Assembly (NCBI RefSeq): GCF_000022065.1
Contig: NC_011898.1
Location: forward strand, 1,696,001 to 1,760,000
DNA: 64,000 nt
Origin: Ruminiclostridium cellulolyticum H10
GTDB taxonomy: Bacteria; Bacillota; Clostridia; Acetivibrionales; DSM-1351
Direction of reading: 5' to 3'
Both the position numbers and the translations under genes were made by a program. A model generated the notes under the pieces. It had not been told where the DNA came from. It saw only the letters and a program-made list of their open reading frames with translations, and searched no databases. Shown one piece after another: positions 18,169-27,876 of the stretch (positions are counted from its first letter, which is position 1; every line of letters begins with the position of its first letter).

Positions 18169-19179
18169 ATGGAACAGATAGAGCAAAAGAAAAGGATTTT
18201 CAGTGGCGTTCAGCCGTCAGGAAACCTTACCATAGGAAATTATCTGGGTGCAATAAAGAATTGGATTCCTTTGCAGGAAGAGTATGAATGTCTGTACTGT
18301 GTAGTTGATCTCCACACACTCACAGTTCGTCAGAAACCTGCCGAATTAAGACAGAGAAGTTTAAATCTTCTTGCACTTTATATGGCTTGTGGTCTTGACC
18401 CTAAAAAAAGCATACTTTTTTTACAGTCACATGTTAGTGCACACTCAGAATTAGCATGGATTCTCAATTGTTTCACATATATGGGTGAACTGAATAGAAT
18501 GACCCAGTTCAAGGACAAGTCACAAAGACATGGGGACAATATTAATGCAGGCTTGTTCACATATCCTGTACTTATGGCAGCTGATATCCTTCTTTATCAG
18601 GCAGACCTCGTTCCGATCGGACAGGATCAGAAACAACATCTTGAGATTACCAGAGATGTAGCCGACAGGTTCAATAACATATATGGAGATACTTTTACAA
18701 TTCCAGAAGCATTTATACCTAAAATAGGTGCAAAAATAATGAGCCTTCAGGAGCCCGAAAAGAAAATGTCCAAATCAGATGAAAATGAGAATGCATTTGT
18801 TCTGATTCTTGACCCACAGGATGCAGTTATGCGTAAATTTAAAAGAGCTATTACCGATTCAGATCGTGAAATACGTTATGATGAACAAAACAAGCCCGGT
18901 GTCAGCAACTTAATCAGTATATACTCAAGTGTTACTGGAAAGAGTATAAGTGACATTGAAAAGGAATTTGAAGGAAGGTCCTATGGTGATTTAAAAGAGA
19001 CAGTTGGACAGTCGGTGGTTGAAATGTTGAATCCTATACAACAAAGATTCAATGAGTTTTCATCTGATAAGGAACAGCTGAACTTAATTTTAAAGGAAAA
19101 TGCTGAAAAAGCAGCTTACATGGCAAGAAAAACCCTTTCGAAAGTTCAGAGAAAAATCGGTCTTTTACCTAGAGGTTAA
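18169..19179 (+). CDS. trpS: Tryptophanyl-tRNA synthetase
   Basis: Class I aminoacyl-tRNA synthetase of 336 aa that charges tRNA-Trp. The Rossmann core shows the HIGH-like motif in FSGVQPSGNLTIGNYLGA and the KMSKS motif in KKMSKSDENE. GQDQKQHLEITRDVADRFN is the characteristic bacterial TrpRS segment. Length is normal. AAGGATG lies upstream of the ATG at 18169. The 111-base upstream gap holds no T-box sequence, so tRNA-dependent attenuation is not indicated here. Confidence 0.96.
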   Translation: MEQIEQKKRIFSGVQPSGNLTIGNYLGAIKNWIPLQEEYECLYCVVDLHTLTVRQKPAELRQRSLNLLALYMACGLDPKKSILFLQSHVSAHSELAWILNCFTYMGELNRMTQFKDKSQRHGDNINAGLFTYPVLMAADILLYQADLVPIGQDQKQHLEITRDVADRFNNIYGDTFTIPEAFIPKIGAKIMSLQEPEKKMSKSDENENAFVLILDPQDAVMRKFKRAITDSDREIRYDEQNKPGVSNLISIYSSVTGKSISDIEKEFEGRSYGDLKETVGQSVVEMLNPIQQRFNEFSSDKEQLNLILKENAEKAAYMARKTLSKVQRKIGLLPRG

Positions 19180-19273
19180 TATTTGTATTGGGGATTCGTT
19201 TCGTTGTCTTGAAATGGTTCCCTGTTTTTTTAGGTAATACAATTCTACTGCAATACGTTTAACGGAGGCTTAC

Positions 19274-19843
19274 ATGAGTTTAACAGAACTGATTTTGCTG
19301 GCAATAGGTTTATCTATGGATGCTTCAGCAGTATCAATATCAAATTCATTGTGTATCAAGAAAATAAAAATAAAACATATTCTGCAAATGGCAGTCATGT
19401 TTGCTGTATTTCAGGGTATTATGCCTTTAATAGGTTATTATGCCGCTAATTCCTTTGAAAACGTCATAGAGAGGTTTGATCATTGGATAGCTTTTATTTT
19501 GCTTGTGATTATCGGTGGAAAAATGATTCATGAATCTATAACTGCTGATGAAGAGCAGGATTGTTCGTTGTTTTCATTAACCTTCAAGCTTCTCTTGGTA
19601 CAGGCAGTTGCGACTAGCATAGATGCATTGGCAGTGGGAGTAAGCCTTTCGGCTCTTAATGTAGATATATTGTATTCAATTACAATAATCGGTATAGTAA
19701 CTTTCATATGCTGTACAGCTGCAATACTGCTGGCTAACAGGTTTGGCAATTTATTGGGAAAGCGTGCAGGAATAGTTGGCGGATTAATATTGGTAGGAAT
19801 AGGTGTCAAGATATTTGTTCAGCATATGTTCTTCGGCGGCTAG
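19274..19843 (+). CDS. mntP: Manganese efflux pump MntP
   Basis: A 189-aa membrane protein with six hydrophobic segments, in two similar halves as in the MntP (DUF204) family. Each half carries the signature acidic motif: GLSMDASAVSISNSL near residue 13 and ATSIDALAVGVSL near residue 118. Relatives export Mn(II). CGGAGG lies eight bases upstream of the ATG. No yybP-ykoY manganese riboswitch was seen in the 94 bases before it. Confidence 0.9.
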   Translation: MSLTELILLAIGLSMDASAVSISNSLCIKKIKIKHILQMAVMFAVFQGIMPLIGYYAANSFENVIERFDHWIAFILLVIIGGKMIHESITADEEQDCSLFSLTFKLLLVQAVATSIDALAVGVSLSALNVDILYSITIIGIVTFICCTAAILLANRFGNLLGKRAGIVGGLILVGIGVKIFVQHMFFGG

Positions 19844-19853
19844 ATATATTTAC

Positions 19854-19892
19854 CAAACATATGTTTGTTTTTCCTATAATATGTGGTATAAT
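19854..19892 (+). promoter_or_regulatory. uvrB promoter with LexA (SOS) box
   Basis: CAAACATATGTTTG (19854-19867) is a perfect 14-bp palindrome differing from the Gram-positive LexA consensus CGAACATATGTTCG by one symmetrical base pair per arm. It overlaps a -35 element (TTGTTT, 19865-19870); a perfect -10, TATAAT, lies at 19887-19892. Binding would block the promoter of uvrB, a standard SOS gene. Confidence 0.8.
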
Positions 19893-19962
19893 ATTTTTTA
19901 TTATATAAACAGGGATAAATGATAGATATATCGGCTGGTAAGTATGGAAAGGTATGAATTTT

Positions 19963-21936
19963 ATGAACAAATTTGAAGTAATTTCAGAGTACAAGCCCAT
20001 GGGCGACCAACCCAAAGCTATAGCAAAACTCAGCAAAGGCATACTTGAAGGGCAAAAACATCAGACACTTCTGGGAGTAACAGGTTCGGGAAAAACATAT
20101 ACCATGGCGAAGGTTATAGAGCAAGTACAGAAGCCAACACTTGTGATTGCACATAATAAGACTCTTGCGGCACAGCTTTGCAGTGAATTCAAGGAATTTT
20201 TTCCAAATAATGTTGTTGAATATTTTGTGAGTTATTATGACTACTATCAGCCTGAAGCATATATACCTTCAACTGATACGTATATAGAAAAAGATTCTTC
20301 TATAAACGAAGAAATTGATAAATTGAGACACTCTGCCACAGCTGCTTTGTTTGAAAGAAGAGACGTAATAATTGTTGCCAGTGTTTCCTGTATTTATGGT
20401 TTGGGTGACCCGGAGGATTACACCGACCTTATGCTGTCCCTTAGAGTAGGTATGCAGAAGGATAGGGATGATGTAATCAAAAAGCTTGTAGATATACAGT
20501 ATGAAAGAAATGAGATAGATTTCAGAAGAGGAAGGTTCAGGGTCAGAGGAGATGTTCTGGAGATTTTTCCTGCCAACAGTTCCGAAAAGGTTTTAAGAGT
20601 AGAATTTTTTGGTGATGAAATAGAAAGAATTACGGAAGTAGACTACCTAACTGGTGAGATAGTCGGAACCAGGGACCATATAGCTGTATTCCCGGCTTCC
20701 CACTATGCTACAAGCAGGCATAAAATGGACCGTGCTATGGTAACTATTGAAAAAGAGCTGGAAGAAAGACTGGAGCAGTTTAAAATGGAAGACAAGCTGC
20801 TGGAGGCTCAAAGACTGGAGCAGAGAACCAGATACGACTTGGAAATGATGTCTGAAATTGGTTTTTGTCAGGGAATAGAGAACTACTCCCGCCATATAAG
20901 CGGTCGTGAAGCCGGAAGTTCCCCATATACCCTGATGGATTATTTTCCAGATGATTATCTCCTTGTTATTGATGAATCTCATGTAACAGTATCACAGGTA
21001 GGTGCTATGTACAACGGTGACCGATCCAGAAAGGAGTCACTTGTAGAATATGGTTTTAGACTGCCGTCAGCTTTTGACAACAGACCTCTTAAATTCCATG
21101 AGTTTGAAGAACGGGTGAATCAGGTAGTATATGTAAGTGCAACGCCTGCTAATTATGAAAGGGAACATTCTACTCAGATAGTTGAACAGATTATCAGGCC
21201 TACAGGCTTAATTGATCCCGAGATTACAGTAAAACCTGTAAAAGGTCAGATTGATGATTTAATCGGTGAAATTAATATGAGAGCTGAAAAACATCAAAGA
21301 GTCCTTGTAACAACTCTTACTAAGAAGATGGCAGAAGATTTGACGGACTATATGAAGGAACTTGATATAAGGGTAAAGTACCTTCATTCCGACGTTGTTA
21401 CTTTTGAGAGAATGGAGATAATAAGAGATTTAAGGTTGGGTGTTTTTGATGTGCTAATCGGAATAAATCTGTTAAGAGAAGGACTCGACATTCCCGAGGT
21501 CTCGCTGGTAGCCATACTTGATGCGGATAAGGAAGGTTTTCTGCGTTCTGAAACATCACTGATACAGACTATAGGAAGAGCTGCCAGAAATTCTGAAGGT
21601 ATGGTTATAATGTATGCAGACAACATTACAGGCTCAATGCAGAGAGCTATAAGTGAGACAAACAGAAGGCGTCAGATTCAGATGGATTACAATGAGAAGC
21701 ACGGAATTGTTCCGACTACTATTCAAAAATCCGTCAGAAATGTTCTGGAAGCCACGAAGGTTGCTGAAGAAGAGGACAAGTATTATACCGAAAAGAAAGC
21801 AACTCAAATGTCTGAACAGGAACTTGAAAATCTTATAGCAAAACTGCAGAAGGAAATGAAGCAGGCGGCGGCAGATTTACAATTTGAGCGTGCAGCAGAA
21901 TTAAGAGATAAGATAGAATTACTCAGGGGGAAGTAA
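19963..21936 (+). CDS. uvrB: Excinuclease ABC subunit B
   Basis: Nucleotide-excision repair helicase-like subunit, 657 aa, which verifies damage delivered by UvrA and loads UvrC. Visible in order: Walker [13 protein letters not shown] (motif I), the damage-probing beta-hairpin [12 protein letters not shown], the DESH box VIDESHVTV, motif [20 protein letters not shown] and QTIGRAARN, and a C-terminal UVR coiled-coil ([20 protein letters not shown]). The ATG at 19963 is favoured since GGAAAGG sits ten bases before it but only one base before the in-frame ATG at 19954. uvrA is not adjacent; lrgAB follows with overlapping stop/start. Confidence 0.97.
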   Translation: MNKFEVISEYKPMGDQPKAIAKLSKGILEGQKHQTLLGVTGSGKTYTMAKVIEQVQKPTLVIAHNKTLAAQLCSEFKEFFPNNVVEYFVSYYDYYQPEAYIPSTDTYIEKDSSINEEIDKLRHSATAALFERRDVIIVASVSCIYGLGDPEDYTDLMLSLRVGMQKDRDDVIKKLVDIQYERNEIDFRRGRFRVRGDVLEIFPANSSEKVLRVEFFGDEIERITEVDYLTGEIVGTRDHIAVFPASHYATSRHKMDRAMVTIEKELEERLEQFKMEDKLLEAQRLEQRTRYDLEMMSEIGFCQGIENYSRHISGREAGSSPYTLMDYFPDDYLLVIDESHVTVSQVGAMYNGDRSRKESLVEYGFRLPSAFDNRPLKFHEFEERVNQVVYVSATPANYEREHSTQIVEQIIRPTGLIDPEITVKPVKGQIDDLIGEINMRAEKHQRVLVTTLTKKMAEDLTDYMKELDIRVKYLHSDVVTFERMEIIRDLRLGVFDVLIGINLLREGLDIPEVSLVAILDADKEGFLRSETSLIQTIGRAARNSEGMVIMYADNITGSMQRAISETNRRRQIQMDYNEKHGIVPTTIQKSVRNVLEATKVAEEEDKYYTEKKATQMSEQELENLIAKLQKEMKQAAADLQFERAAELRDKIELLRGK

Positions 21937-22286
21937 TGAAACTACTAAGGCAGTTTTTAATCATACTAATCATTTGCTTTATTGGAGAAGTATTGAACAA
22001 AGTAGTGCATGTTCCGCTCCCGGGCAGTATCATAGGAATGATATTGCTTTTTATTTGCCTGATAACGGGAGTCATTAAATTGGAGAAAGTAGATGAGATA
22101 AGTAGATTTTTAATAGATCATCTTGCATTCTTTTTTATTCCGGCAGGGGTTGCCCTACTTGGTTACGTGGGTGTTTTAAAGGAAAGTATCCTTCCTATAT
22201 TGGTTATATGTTTTGTTACAACTCTTGTAGTTATGATTGTAACCGGTTGGACTATACAGCTGATTAAAGGGAGGAAGAGCAGATGA
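21936..22286 (+). CDS. lrgA: LrgA/CidA family holin-like membrane protein
   Basis: A 116-aa protein with four hydrophobic segments, matching the LrgA/CidA family linked to control of murein hydrolase activity and, in newer work, to small-metabolite export. PLPGSIIGMILLFICL is the family hallmark. Its ATG overlaps the uvrB stop (TAATG) and its end overlaps lrgB by four bases, so all three may be co-transcribed from the SOS promoter. Confidence 0.85.
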   Translation: MKLLRQFLIILIICFIGEVLNKVVHVPLPGSIIGMILLFICLITGVIKLEKVDEISRFLIDHLAFFFIPAGVALLGYVGVLKESILPILVICFVTTLVVMIVTGWTIQLIKGRKSR

Positions 22287-22978
22287 AAGAAATTATAAGG
22301 TCACCTTTATTTGCACTGCTTATATCTATTTTAGCTTATGAGATAGGTATTCTTATAAACAAAAAAACAAGGATAGTGTTTTTCAATCCTCTAATGATTG
22401 CAATTGCGTTGGTTATTGGAACTTTGTTGGCATTACACATACCACTGGAGGATTATCAGAAGGGTGGAGATTTTATAGCTCTTTTCCTGACACCTGCAAC
22501 AGTAATATTGGCGGTTCCGTTATATAAAAACATAAATTCCTTAAAAAAAGATTATATTGCCATACTGGGTGGTGTAATAGTTGGAGCAGCTACGGCAATA
22601 TTCAGTGTGTGGGCTATGGCAAAGGCTTTCGGACTTTCTAAAGAACTTATAGCATCCTTGGTACCAAAATCTATTACAACCCCGCTGGGGATTGAATTAT
22701 CAACCCAAATAAAGGGAATACCCTCTGTAACAGTTGCCGCCATTATAATAACTGGTGTAGTTGGTGCCGTATTTGCCGAATGGTTATTAAAGGTATGTAA
22801 AATAACTGATAAGACAGCAAAGGGTATAGCTATAGGAACTTCATCTCACGCGTTGGGCACTACAAAGGCTGTTGATATAGGTGAAACGGAAGGAGCTATG
22901 AGCGGCTTAGCCATTGGTCTTGCAGGGCTTGTAACGGTTATAGTTGCAACCATTTTGTTTAAATTCGGATTCTTTTAA
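22283..22978 (+). CDS. lrgB: LrgB family membrane protein
   Basis: A 231-aa polytopic membrane protein, partner of LrgA. The conserved LVPKSITTPLGIELSTQIKG and GTSSHALGTTKAVDIGETEGAMSGLAIGL-type segments near the C-terminus identify the LrgB/CidB family. GGGAGGAAGAG upstream, within lrgA, gives a good ribosome binding site. The operon position directly behind uvrB is unusual and links it, at least transcriptionally, to DNA damage. Confidence 0.88.
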   Translation: MKEIIRSPLFALLISILAYEIGILINKKTRIVFFNPLMIAIALVIGTLLALHIPLEDYQKGGDFIALFLTPATVILAVPLYKNINSLKKDYIAILGGVIVGAATAIFSVWAMAKAFGLSKELIASLVPKSITTPLGIELSTQIKGIPSVTVAAIIITGVVGAVFAEWLLKVCKITDKTAKGIAIGTSSHALGTTKAVDIGETEGAMSGLAIGLAGLVTVIVATILFKFGFF

Positions 22979-23054
22979 TACAAGACAAGTTTCATACATG
23001 TTTGAATTGTTTTCGTAAAATATTATAGAAAATGTACTATAAGGAAGTGAAAAT

Positions 23055-23747
23055 ATGAAAAACATTTATGTTGTATTATCTTCAACCCCTACCAGGATGG
23101 GAAAGCTAATAAGAATATTTACCAGAAGCTTTTATAACCATTCTTCTATAAGTCTTACAGAGAATCTGAACGAGATGTATTCGTTTGCACGTTATAGGGC
23201 TTCCAATCCTCTCGTTGGCGGATTTGTAAAAGAGTTTCCTGAAAGATTTACTCTTGGTAAGCAACAGGATGTTTGTATACAGGTTTTCAAAATACCAGTA
23301 ACCGAAGAACAGTATGACACAATTAAATTATTCATATATAAAATAAAGGATGACAAGGAAGAGAACATATACAATTCAATAGCTGCCATAGGTGTTTTAC
23401 TTGGGTGTAAATTTGATACCTATAAGGCTTATACATGTTCTGATTTTGTTGCAAGAACACTTGTTGAGGGTAATATTCTGTGGGATACATGTATATCTAA
23501 AAACGTTATTCCTGACGATATTTATATGCTGCTACAAAGATATGTTTCCTACCGCGGATGCCTGAAAGCCTATGAGCCTATAACCGGGGTAGATTTTGAT
23601 ACGGAAGATTTTTTTGTAAAAGCAGGCATTATTAATGAAATGGTATATACCTTCAACCATTTCTACAGGCTCATAAAGCGTAGTATCATATACAGCTTTT
23701 ATATAGCTGAAAAGCTTTCAAAAATTAATAAGATATTTTCAGCTTGA
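23055..23747 (+). CDS. Permuted NlpC/P60-like (YiiX-type) putative hydrolase
   Basis: A 230-aa protein with no signal peptide. A His in YNHSSISL (His29) near the N-terminus and a Cys in YTCSDFVARTL (Cys128) in the middle match the circularly permuted papain-like fold of the YiiX/YebB group, where His precedes Cys. Those relatives are thought to act on amide or thioester bonds of lipids or peptidoglycan. The C-terminal third is unassigned. AAGGAAGTG precedes the ATG. Monocistronic. The fold call rests on motif layout only. Confidence 0.55.
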   Translation: MKNIYVVLSSTPTRMGKLIRIFTRSFYNHSSISLTENLNEMYSFARYRASNPLVGGFVKEFPERFTLGKQQDVCIQVFKIPVTEEQYDTIKLFIYKIKDDKEENIYNSIAAIGVLLGCKFDTYKAYTCSDFVARTLVEGNILWDTCISKNVIPDDIYMLLQRYVSYRGCLKAYEPITGVDFDTEDFFVKAGIINEMVYTFNHFYRLIKRSIIYSFYIAEKLSKINKIFSA

Positions 23748-23838
23748 TAATTTATTCGACTTTCTAATCCTCATTGAATTTGGATTAATTTATGATATAC
23801 TAATATTCAAATGAAATTTATAGGAGGTCGCTTAAATA

Positions 23839-25569
23839 ATGGAATACCTATCAAAACTTAACTTTTGGTTGGATAATGAATATTTCGATCAAGATACAAA
23901 AAATGAACTTTTATCTATAAAAAACAATGCCAAGGAAGTGGAAGACAGGTTCTATAAAAGCCTTGAATTTGGCACAGGAGGACTCAGGGGTATTATCGGA
24001 GCCGGAACTAATAGAATTAACATTTATACTGTCAGAGTTGCTTCACAGGGCTTGGCAAATTATATAAATCAAATGGGTAAACAGGATAAAGGGATTGTAA
24101 TAGCGTATGATCCGCGATTTATGTCACCAGAGTTCTCACTGGAGGCTGCAAAGGTATTTTGTGCTAATGGCATTAAAGCTTATCTCTTTGACGAATTAAG
24201 ACCAACACCTCAACTATCATTTGCAGTAAGATACCTTAAGGCCGCTGCCGGAGTAGTTGTTACTGCAAGTCATAACCCAAAGCAGTACAACGGCTACAAG
24301 GTATACGGAGAAGACGGCGGACAGCTGTCTATTGACGGTTCAAATGCAGTTATATCTGAAATAAACAAGATTACGGACATCACTAAAGTTAACATAATAT
24401 CAAAGGAAGACGCTGCAAGCAAAGGACTTCTTCAAATTATAGGCAGTGAAATAGATGATGCATATATAGAGATGCTCAAGAAATTAAGAATAAACAAGGA
24501 TGCTGTTTCTAAAGTTGCCGATACGTTCAAAATTGTATACACTCCGCTTCACGGGGCTGGCAACAAGCCTGTTAGGAGAATACTTGCTGAAAGCGGCTTT
24601 AAGGAAGTTCTTGTTGTTAAGGAACAGGAGCTTCCCGATTCTCAATTCTCTACCGTAAAATCTCCAAATCCCGAAGAAAGATCCGCCTTTGAGCTTGCTA
24701 TTAAGCTGGCTTCAGATAACAATGTTGACTTGATTATAGGAACTGACCCGGACAGCGACAGAGTCGGCGTGGTTGTTAGGAAAAATGACGGTGAATATGC
24801 GGTTCTGACGGGTAACCAGACGGGATGTTTGCTGCTGGAGTATATACTTACTGCTATGAAAGAGGAAGGAAAGCTTCCTGCTAATGGTTTTGTTGTAAAA
24901 ACAATAGTTACTACCGAACTTGCTAGGATTATAGCTGACTTTTATAATGTTGAGCTGGTTGAGGTTCTAACAGGCTTCAAATTTATTGGAGAACAGATTA
25001 AGCTTAGAGACGAAAATGGAAACCAGAAATACCTGTTTGGTTTTGAAGAAAGTTATGGTTATCTTGCCGGGACAGACGTGAGAGACAAGGATGCCGTGGT
25101 GGCATCAATGCTAGTAGCCGAGATGGCCGCTTATTACAAGGTAAAGGGTATTTCACTTTACGATGCACTCACAAATCTTTATGAAAAGTATGGCTATTTT
25201 GTTGAAGGCATCAGTTCATTTACACTTGAGGGCAAGGATGGAGTTATGAAAATAAAAGAAGCCCTGACAACCATGAGAAAGACCAAATATGAATCCTTTG
25301 GGGGTATCAAGGTTAAAGCAATTAGGGACTACCAGAAATCAGAAAGGCATGTTATTGCAAGCGGAGCTACAGAGAAAATCACTTTACCTGAGTCAGACGT
25401 TCTTTATTTTGAAATGGAAGACGGTTCATGGTTTTGCGTAAGGCCGTCGGGAACAGAACCTAAAATAAAGATTTATTACGGAGTATCAGACAGGACATTA
25501 AATTTGTCCCAGGATAAGCTTGAAAAGTTTAAAGCTGGCGTTCTTGATGTTATAAAGCCACTCTTATAA
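23839..25569 (+). CDS. pgcA: Phosphoglucomutase / phosphomannomutase
   Basis: A 576-aa alpha-D-phosphohexomutase interconverting glucose-1-phosphate and glucose-6-phosphate. Visible: phosphoserine loop TASHNPKQYNGYK (about residues 139-151), metal loop GTDPDSDRVG (about 310), sugar-specificity loop GFEESYGYL (about 410) and phosphate-binding RPSGTEPKIKIY near 535. The length fits the long PgcA-type group. AGGAGGTCG precedes the ATG. In a GH94-bearing organism this enzyme feeds glucose-1-phosphate into glycolysis, together with pgi at 60 kb. Confidence 0.94.
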   Translation: MEYLSKLNFWLDNEYFDQDTKNELLSIKNNAKEVEDRFYKSLEFGTGGLRGIIGAGTNRINIYTVRVASQGLANYINQMGKQDKGIVIAYDPRFMSPEFSLEAAKVFCANGIKAYLFDELRPTPQLSFAVRYLKAAAGVVVTASHNPKQYNGYKVYGEDGGQLSIDGSNAVISEINKITDITKVNIISKEDAASKGLLQIIGSEIDDAYIEMLKKLRINKDAVSKVADTFKIVYTPLHGAGNKPVRRILAESGFKEVLVVKEQELPDSQFSTVKSPNPEERSAFELAIKLASDNNVDLIIGTDPDSDRVGVVVRKNDGEYAVLTGNQTGCLLLEYILTAMKEEGKLPANGFVVKTIVTTELARIIADFYNVELVEVLTGFKFIGEQIKLRDENGNQKYLFGFEESYGYLAGTDVRDKDAVVASMLVAEMAAYYKVKGISLYDALTNLYEKYGYFVEGISSFTLEGKDGVMKIKEALTTMRKTKYESFGGIKVKAIRDYQKSERHVIASGATEKITLPESDVLYFEMEDGSWFCVRPSGTEPKIKIYYGVSDRTLNLSQDKLEKFKAGVLDVIKPLL

Positions 25570-25580
25570 TATAGAATTTT

Positions 25581-25625
25581 AAATGCCCTTAAAATAGGTG
25601 CTGCCACCTGTTTTAAGGGCATTTA
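25581..25625. terminator. Bidirectional terminator
   Basis: AAATGCCCTTAAAA pairs with TTTTAAGGGCATTT, with an inner AGGTG/CACCT extension. It sits between the convergent phosphoglucomutase and metallophosphoesterase genes. Confidence 0.85.
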
Positions 25626-25627
25626 AT

Positions 25628-26440
25628 TTATGGGAACTGGATTACTGCAATTTCCGGAACCGAAAGAAATCTTAAAGGAAACAGCACATTTCCCAAACCT
25701 CGGTTGATATAAATAATTATGCCGTTGATTTTATGGAGTCCTCTCCTATACCCCATCCTGCAAAGTTTTTCTCGTCTAAGAATCCTGAACTCAAGATGAA
25801 AAGGCATCCAGATCTGACCTCCGTGGAAATGTCCGCATAGAAAGTAGTGGGCTTTGTCTTTAGGCAATAAAAGTGCCATATCCGGGTTGTGAGAAAATAC
25901 AATATTAATGCTATCCCTGGACGAGGAATCCATATATGAGAATGCTTTATCCAAATCAGGTTTGCCTCTTCTCAAGTCATCAATGCCAATAATATTGTAA
26001 GCAGTACCATTCTTGGAAATGCTTTTGCCCGCATTATTGAGGACAGTTGCACCGGTTTGGTTTATTTGGTCAATAAAGCTTCCTACACCGTTCTTTTTGT
26101 TAACAAGTGCTTTATGCTCATGATTCCCCAGTGTAAGATATACCGGGAAAATATCAGCCAGTGCCTTTATCAAATCCAGAGCTTTAGGAATATCCTCCAC
26201 TGTTTCAATATAGTCTCCTGTGATAAGAACTATGTCAGGATTAACGTCTTTTAAAGCCTTTATAATCCTTTTTTTACTTATATGAAGATGATTAACATGT
26301 AAATCGGATAAATGGGCAATTTTAAGACCCGTAGAACTTTTACTAAAATTGATGTAATTCTTTTTCAGCAGGGTTGTTTCAAAAAGCATATAGATCAGCA
26401 GAAATGCTGTAAGGACTAATATTATAATGATGTAACTCAT
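25628..26440 (-). CDS. Membrane-anchored metallophosphoesterase (YkuE-like)
   Basis: A 270-aa calcineurin-like phosphoesterase with an N-terminal hydrophobic anchor (residues 3-20). Di-metal ligands appear in order: DLH (Asp46, His48), GDY (Asp76), GNHE (Asn106, His107), a lone His in FSHNPD (His184) and GHFHGGQ (His204, His206). Relatives hydrolyse phosphodiesters, some acting on UDP-diacylglucosamine-like or membrane substrates. The catalytic domain should face outward behind the anchor, but topology is inferred. Substrate unknown. Confidence 0.85.
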   Translation of the reverse strand: MSYIIIILVLTAFLLIYMLFETTLLKKNYINFSKSSTGLKIAHLSDLHVNHLHISKKRIIKALKDVNPDIVLITGDYIETVEDIPKALDLIKALADIFPVYLTLGNHEHKALVNKKNGVGSFIDQINQTGATVLNNAGKSISKNGTAYNIIGIDDLRRGKPDLDKAFSYMDSSSRDSINIVFSHNPDMALLLPKDKAHYFLCGHFHGGQIWMPFHLEFRILRREKLCRMGYRRGLHKINGIIIYINRGLGNVLFPLRFLSVPEIAVIQFP

Positions 26441-26683
26441 TTAGGTTTCTCCTGTTTAATCTTTTGTCTCGTAATATAAATAAGTATATTCTAAAATATA
26501 TTCTTTGTAAAATAAAACAAAATCTTGTTGATATTAATTGGGATAAAAAGTATAATTGTTTTGGTAGATACTATATTTTGTCATATCAAGTAACAACTGG
26601 AGTTAATTAATAGTCAAATCATAAAATACATCATAATTCGGTAGTAGTGTAATTAAGCTTTAATTAATGTTTCTACATATATA

Positions 26684-26783
26684 AATACACATGGGTTCCG
26701 GGTGTATTTTAATGTCCCGGAATACTACAAATCAAGACCGTGCTAGAGCATTTATGCCAAGGGGTATTGTGCCTAGTGCATGG
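26684..26783 (+). ncRNA. Structured leader of the HD-GYP gene (unassigned)
   Basis: Two elements are seen. First, AATACAC (26684-26690) can pair with GTGTATT (26702-26708), while TTCCGGG (26696-26702) can pair with CCCGGAA (26716-26722); these two hairpins exclude each other. Second, ACCGTGC (26737-26743) pairs with GCATGGT (26777-26783) around inner TAG/CTA and ATGCC/GGTAT helices, an almost continuous long hairpin ending 20 bases before the start codon. It does not match c-di-GMP-I or -II riboswitch consensus as I know them. Confidence 0.4.
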
Positions 26784-26803
26784 TTTGTGCTGAAGAGGAA
26801 ACA

Positions 26804-27856
26804 ATGAGAAAGATTAATATTTCAAACTGCCAGGCAGGAATGACTTTGGGGAAGGCTGTATATTATGATGGTTCATCAATGTTAATTGATGAGGGAACTG
26901 TATTAACACCATCGCACTTAGCACAAATTGCCTCTCTGGGTATTACTGAATTGTATATTCAGGATAGTTTTTCAAAAGATATAATTGTAAAAGATGTAAT
27001 AAGGGATATTACTAGGTTGGAGGCTATTCACTTTATGAAACAGACTATGGAGAAATATAGTCTGGAAGGTATGCCGTCATCCGGAAACATCATTTCAATT
27101 GTAGATAAAATCTTAAACGATATCCTTAAATCAGAAGAAATTATTGTTAATCTGATGGATATAAAGACCTTTGACGGGTATACTTTTTCTCACAGTGTAA
27201 ACGTATGTATTCTGTCCCTAATCATAGGTATAAAACTAAAGCTGGGGCAGTCTGAACTCCGGGAACTCGGGGTGGGTGCTCTTTTACACGACATTGGCAA
27301 AGTTTTAATACCTACAGATATTCTGAATAAGAAGTCGTCACTTTCAAATGATGAATTTGAAGTAATAAAGCGTCATTCCAGGCTGGGTTATGATATACTA
27401 AAAAATATACAGGGTATCAGTGAAAAGTCTGCATTGGTTGCATTGAATCACCATGAGAGGTGCGATGGAAAAGGGTATCCCATGGCTTTGCAAAAGCAAG
27501 AAATACACCTTTATTCAAAGATAGTAGCTGTGACGGATATATTTGATGCATTGACCTCTGATAGGATATACCGTAAGAAAATAGACACGTTTAACGCTAT
27601 AAATTATCTCGAATCTATTAATAATTTGCTTCTTGACTCTCAAATTTTAGATTGTTTTGTTAACGTTATCCCTCCATACCCTATAGGTACAGAGGTTACT
27701 ATGAGCAGCGGCGAAAAAGGTATTGTTATCGGTTTGAATAAGTCTCATATTCCCATTGTGAGACTGAATGTAAATTCTGATGGAACTTCAAAATATCCCT
27801 ATGAAGAAATAAATCTGGAAAGTTGCAATAATTACTTTATAGTATCATCAAGCTAA
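26804..27856 (+). CDS. HD-GYP domain c-di-GMP phosphodiesterase-like protein
   Basis: A 350-aa protein. The N-terminal 110 residues form a PilZ-free, DUF3391-like region. The HD-GYP core follows: HSVNVCILS, the metal pair in LLHDIGKVLIP, HSRLGYDIL, LNHHERCDGKGYP (the GYP motif as KGYP) and TDIFDALTSDRIYRK. Relatives degrade cyclic di-GMP. A C-terminal segment of about 70 aa is beta-rich. The ATG at 26804 has GAGG seven bases upstream and is preferred over an in-frame ATG at 26780 inside the leader hairpin. Cytoplasmic, no membrane helices. Confidence 0.85.
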   Translation: MRKINISNCQAGMTLGKAVYYDGSSMLIDEGTVLTPSHLAQIASLGITELYIQDSFSKDIIVKDVIRDITRLEAIHFMKQTMEKYSLEGMPSSGNIISIVDKILNDILKSEEIIVNLMDIKTFDGYTFSHSVNVCILSLIIGIKLKLGQSELRELGVGALLHDIGKVLIPTDILNKKSSLSNDEFEVIKRHSRLGYDILKNIQGISEKSALVALNHHERCDGKGYPMALQKQEIHLYSKIVAVTDIFDALTSDRIYRKKIDTFNAINYLESINNLLLDSQILDCFVNVIPPYPIGTEVTMSSGEKGIVIGLNKSHIPIVRLNVNSDGTSKYPYEEINLESCNNYFIVSSS

Positions 27857-27876
27857 GAAATTAATGTTGTGACATA

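Noticed and set aside
19180-19273. Manganese riboswitch before mntP
   Set aside because: The gap is only 94 bases and lacks the yybP-ykoY conserved blocks.
26684-26803. c-di-GMP riboswitch upstream of the HD-GYP gene
   Set aside because: Neither the GEMM-I tetraloop/receptor pattern nor the class II conserved segments are present; only generic hairpins are seen.
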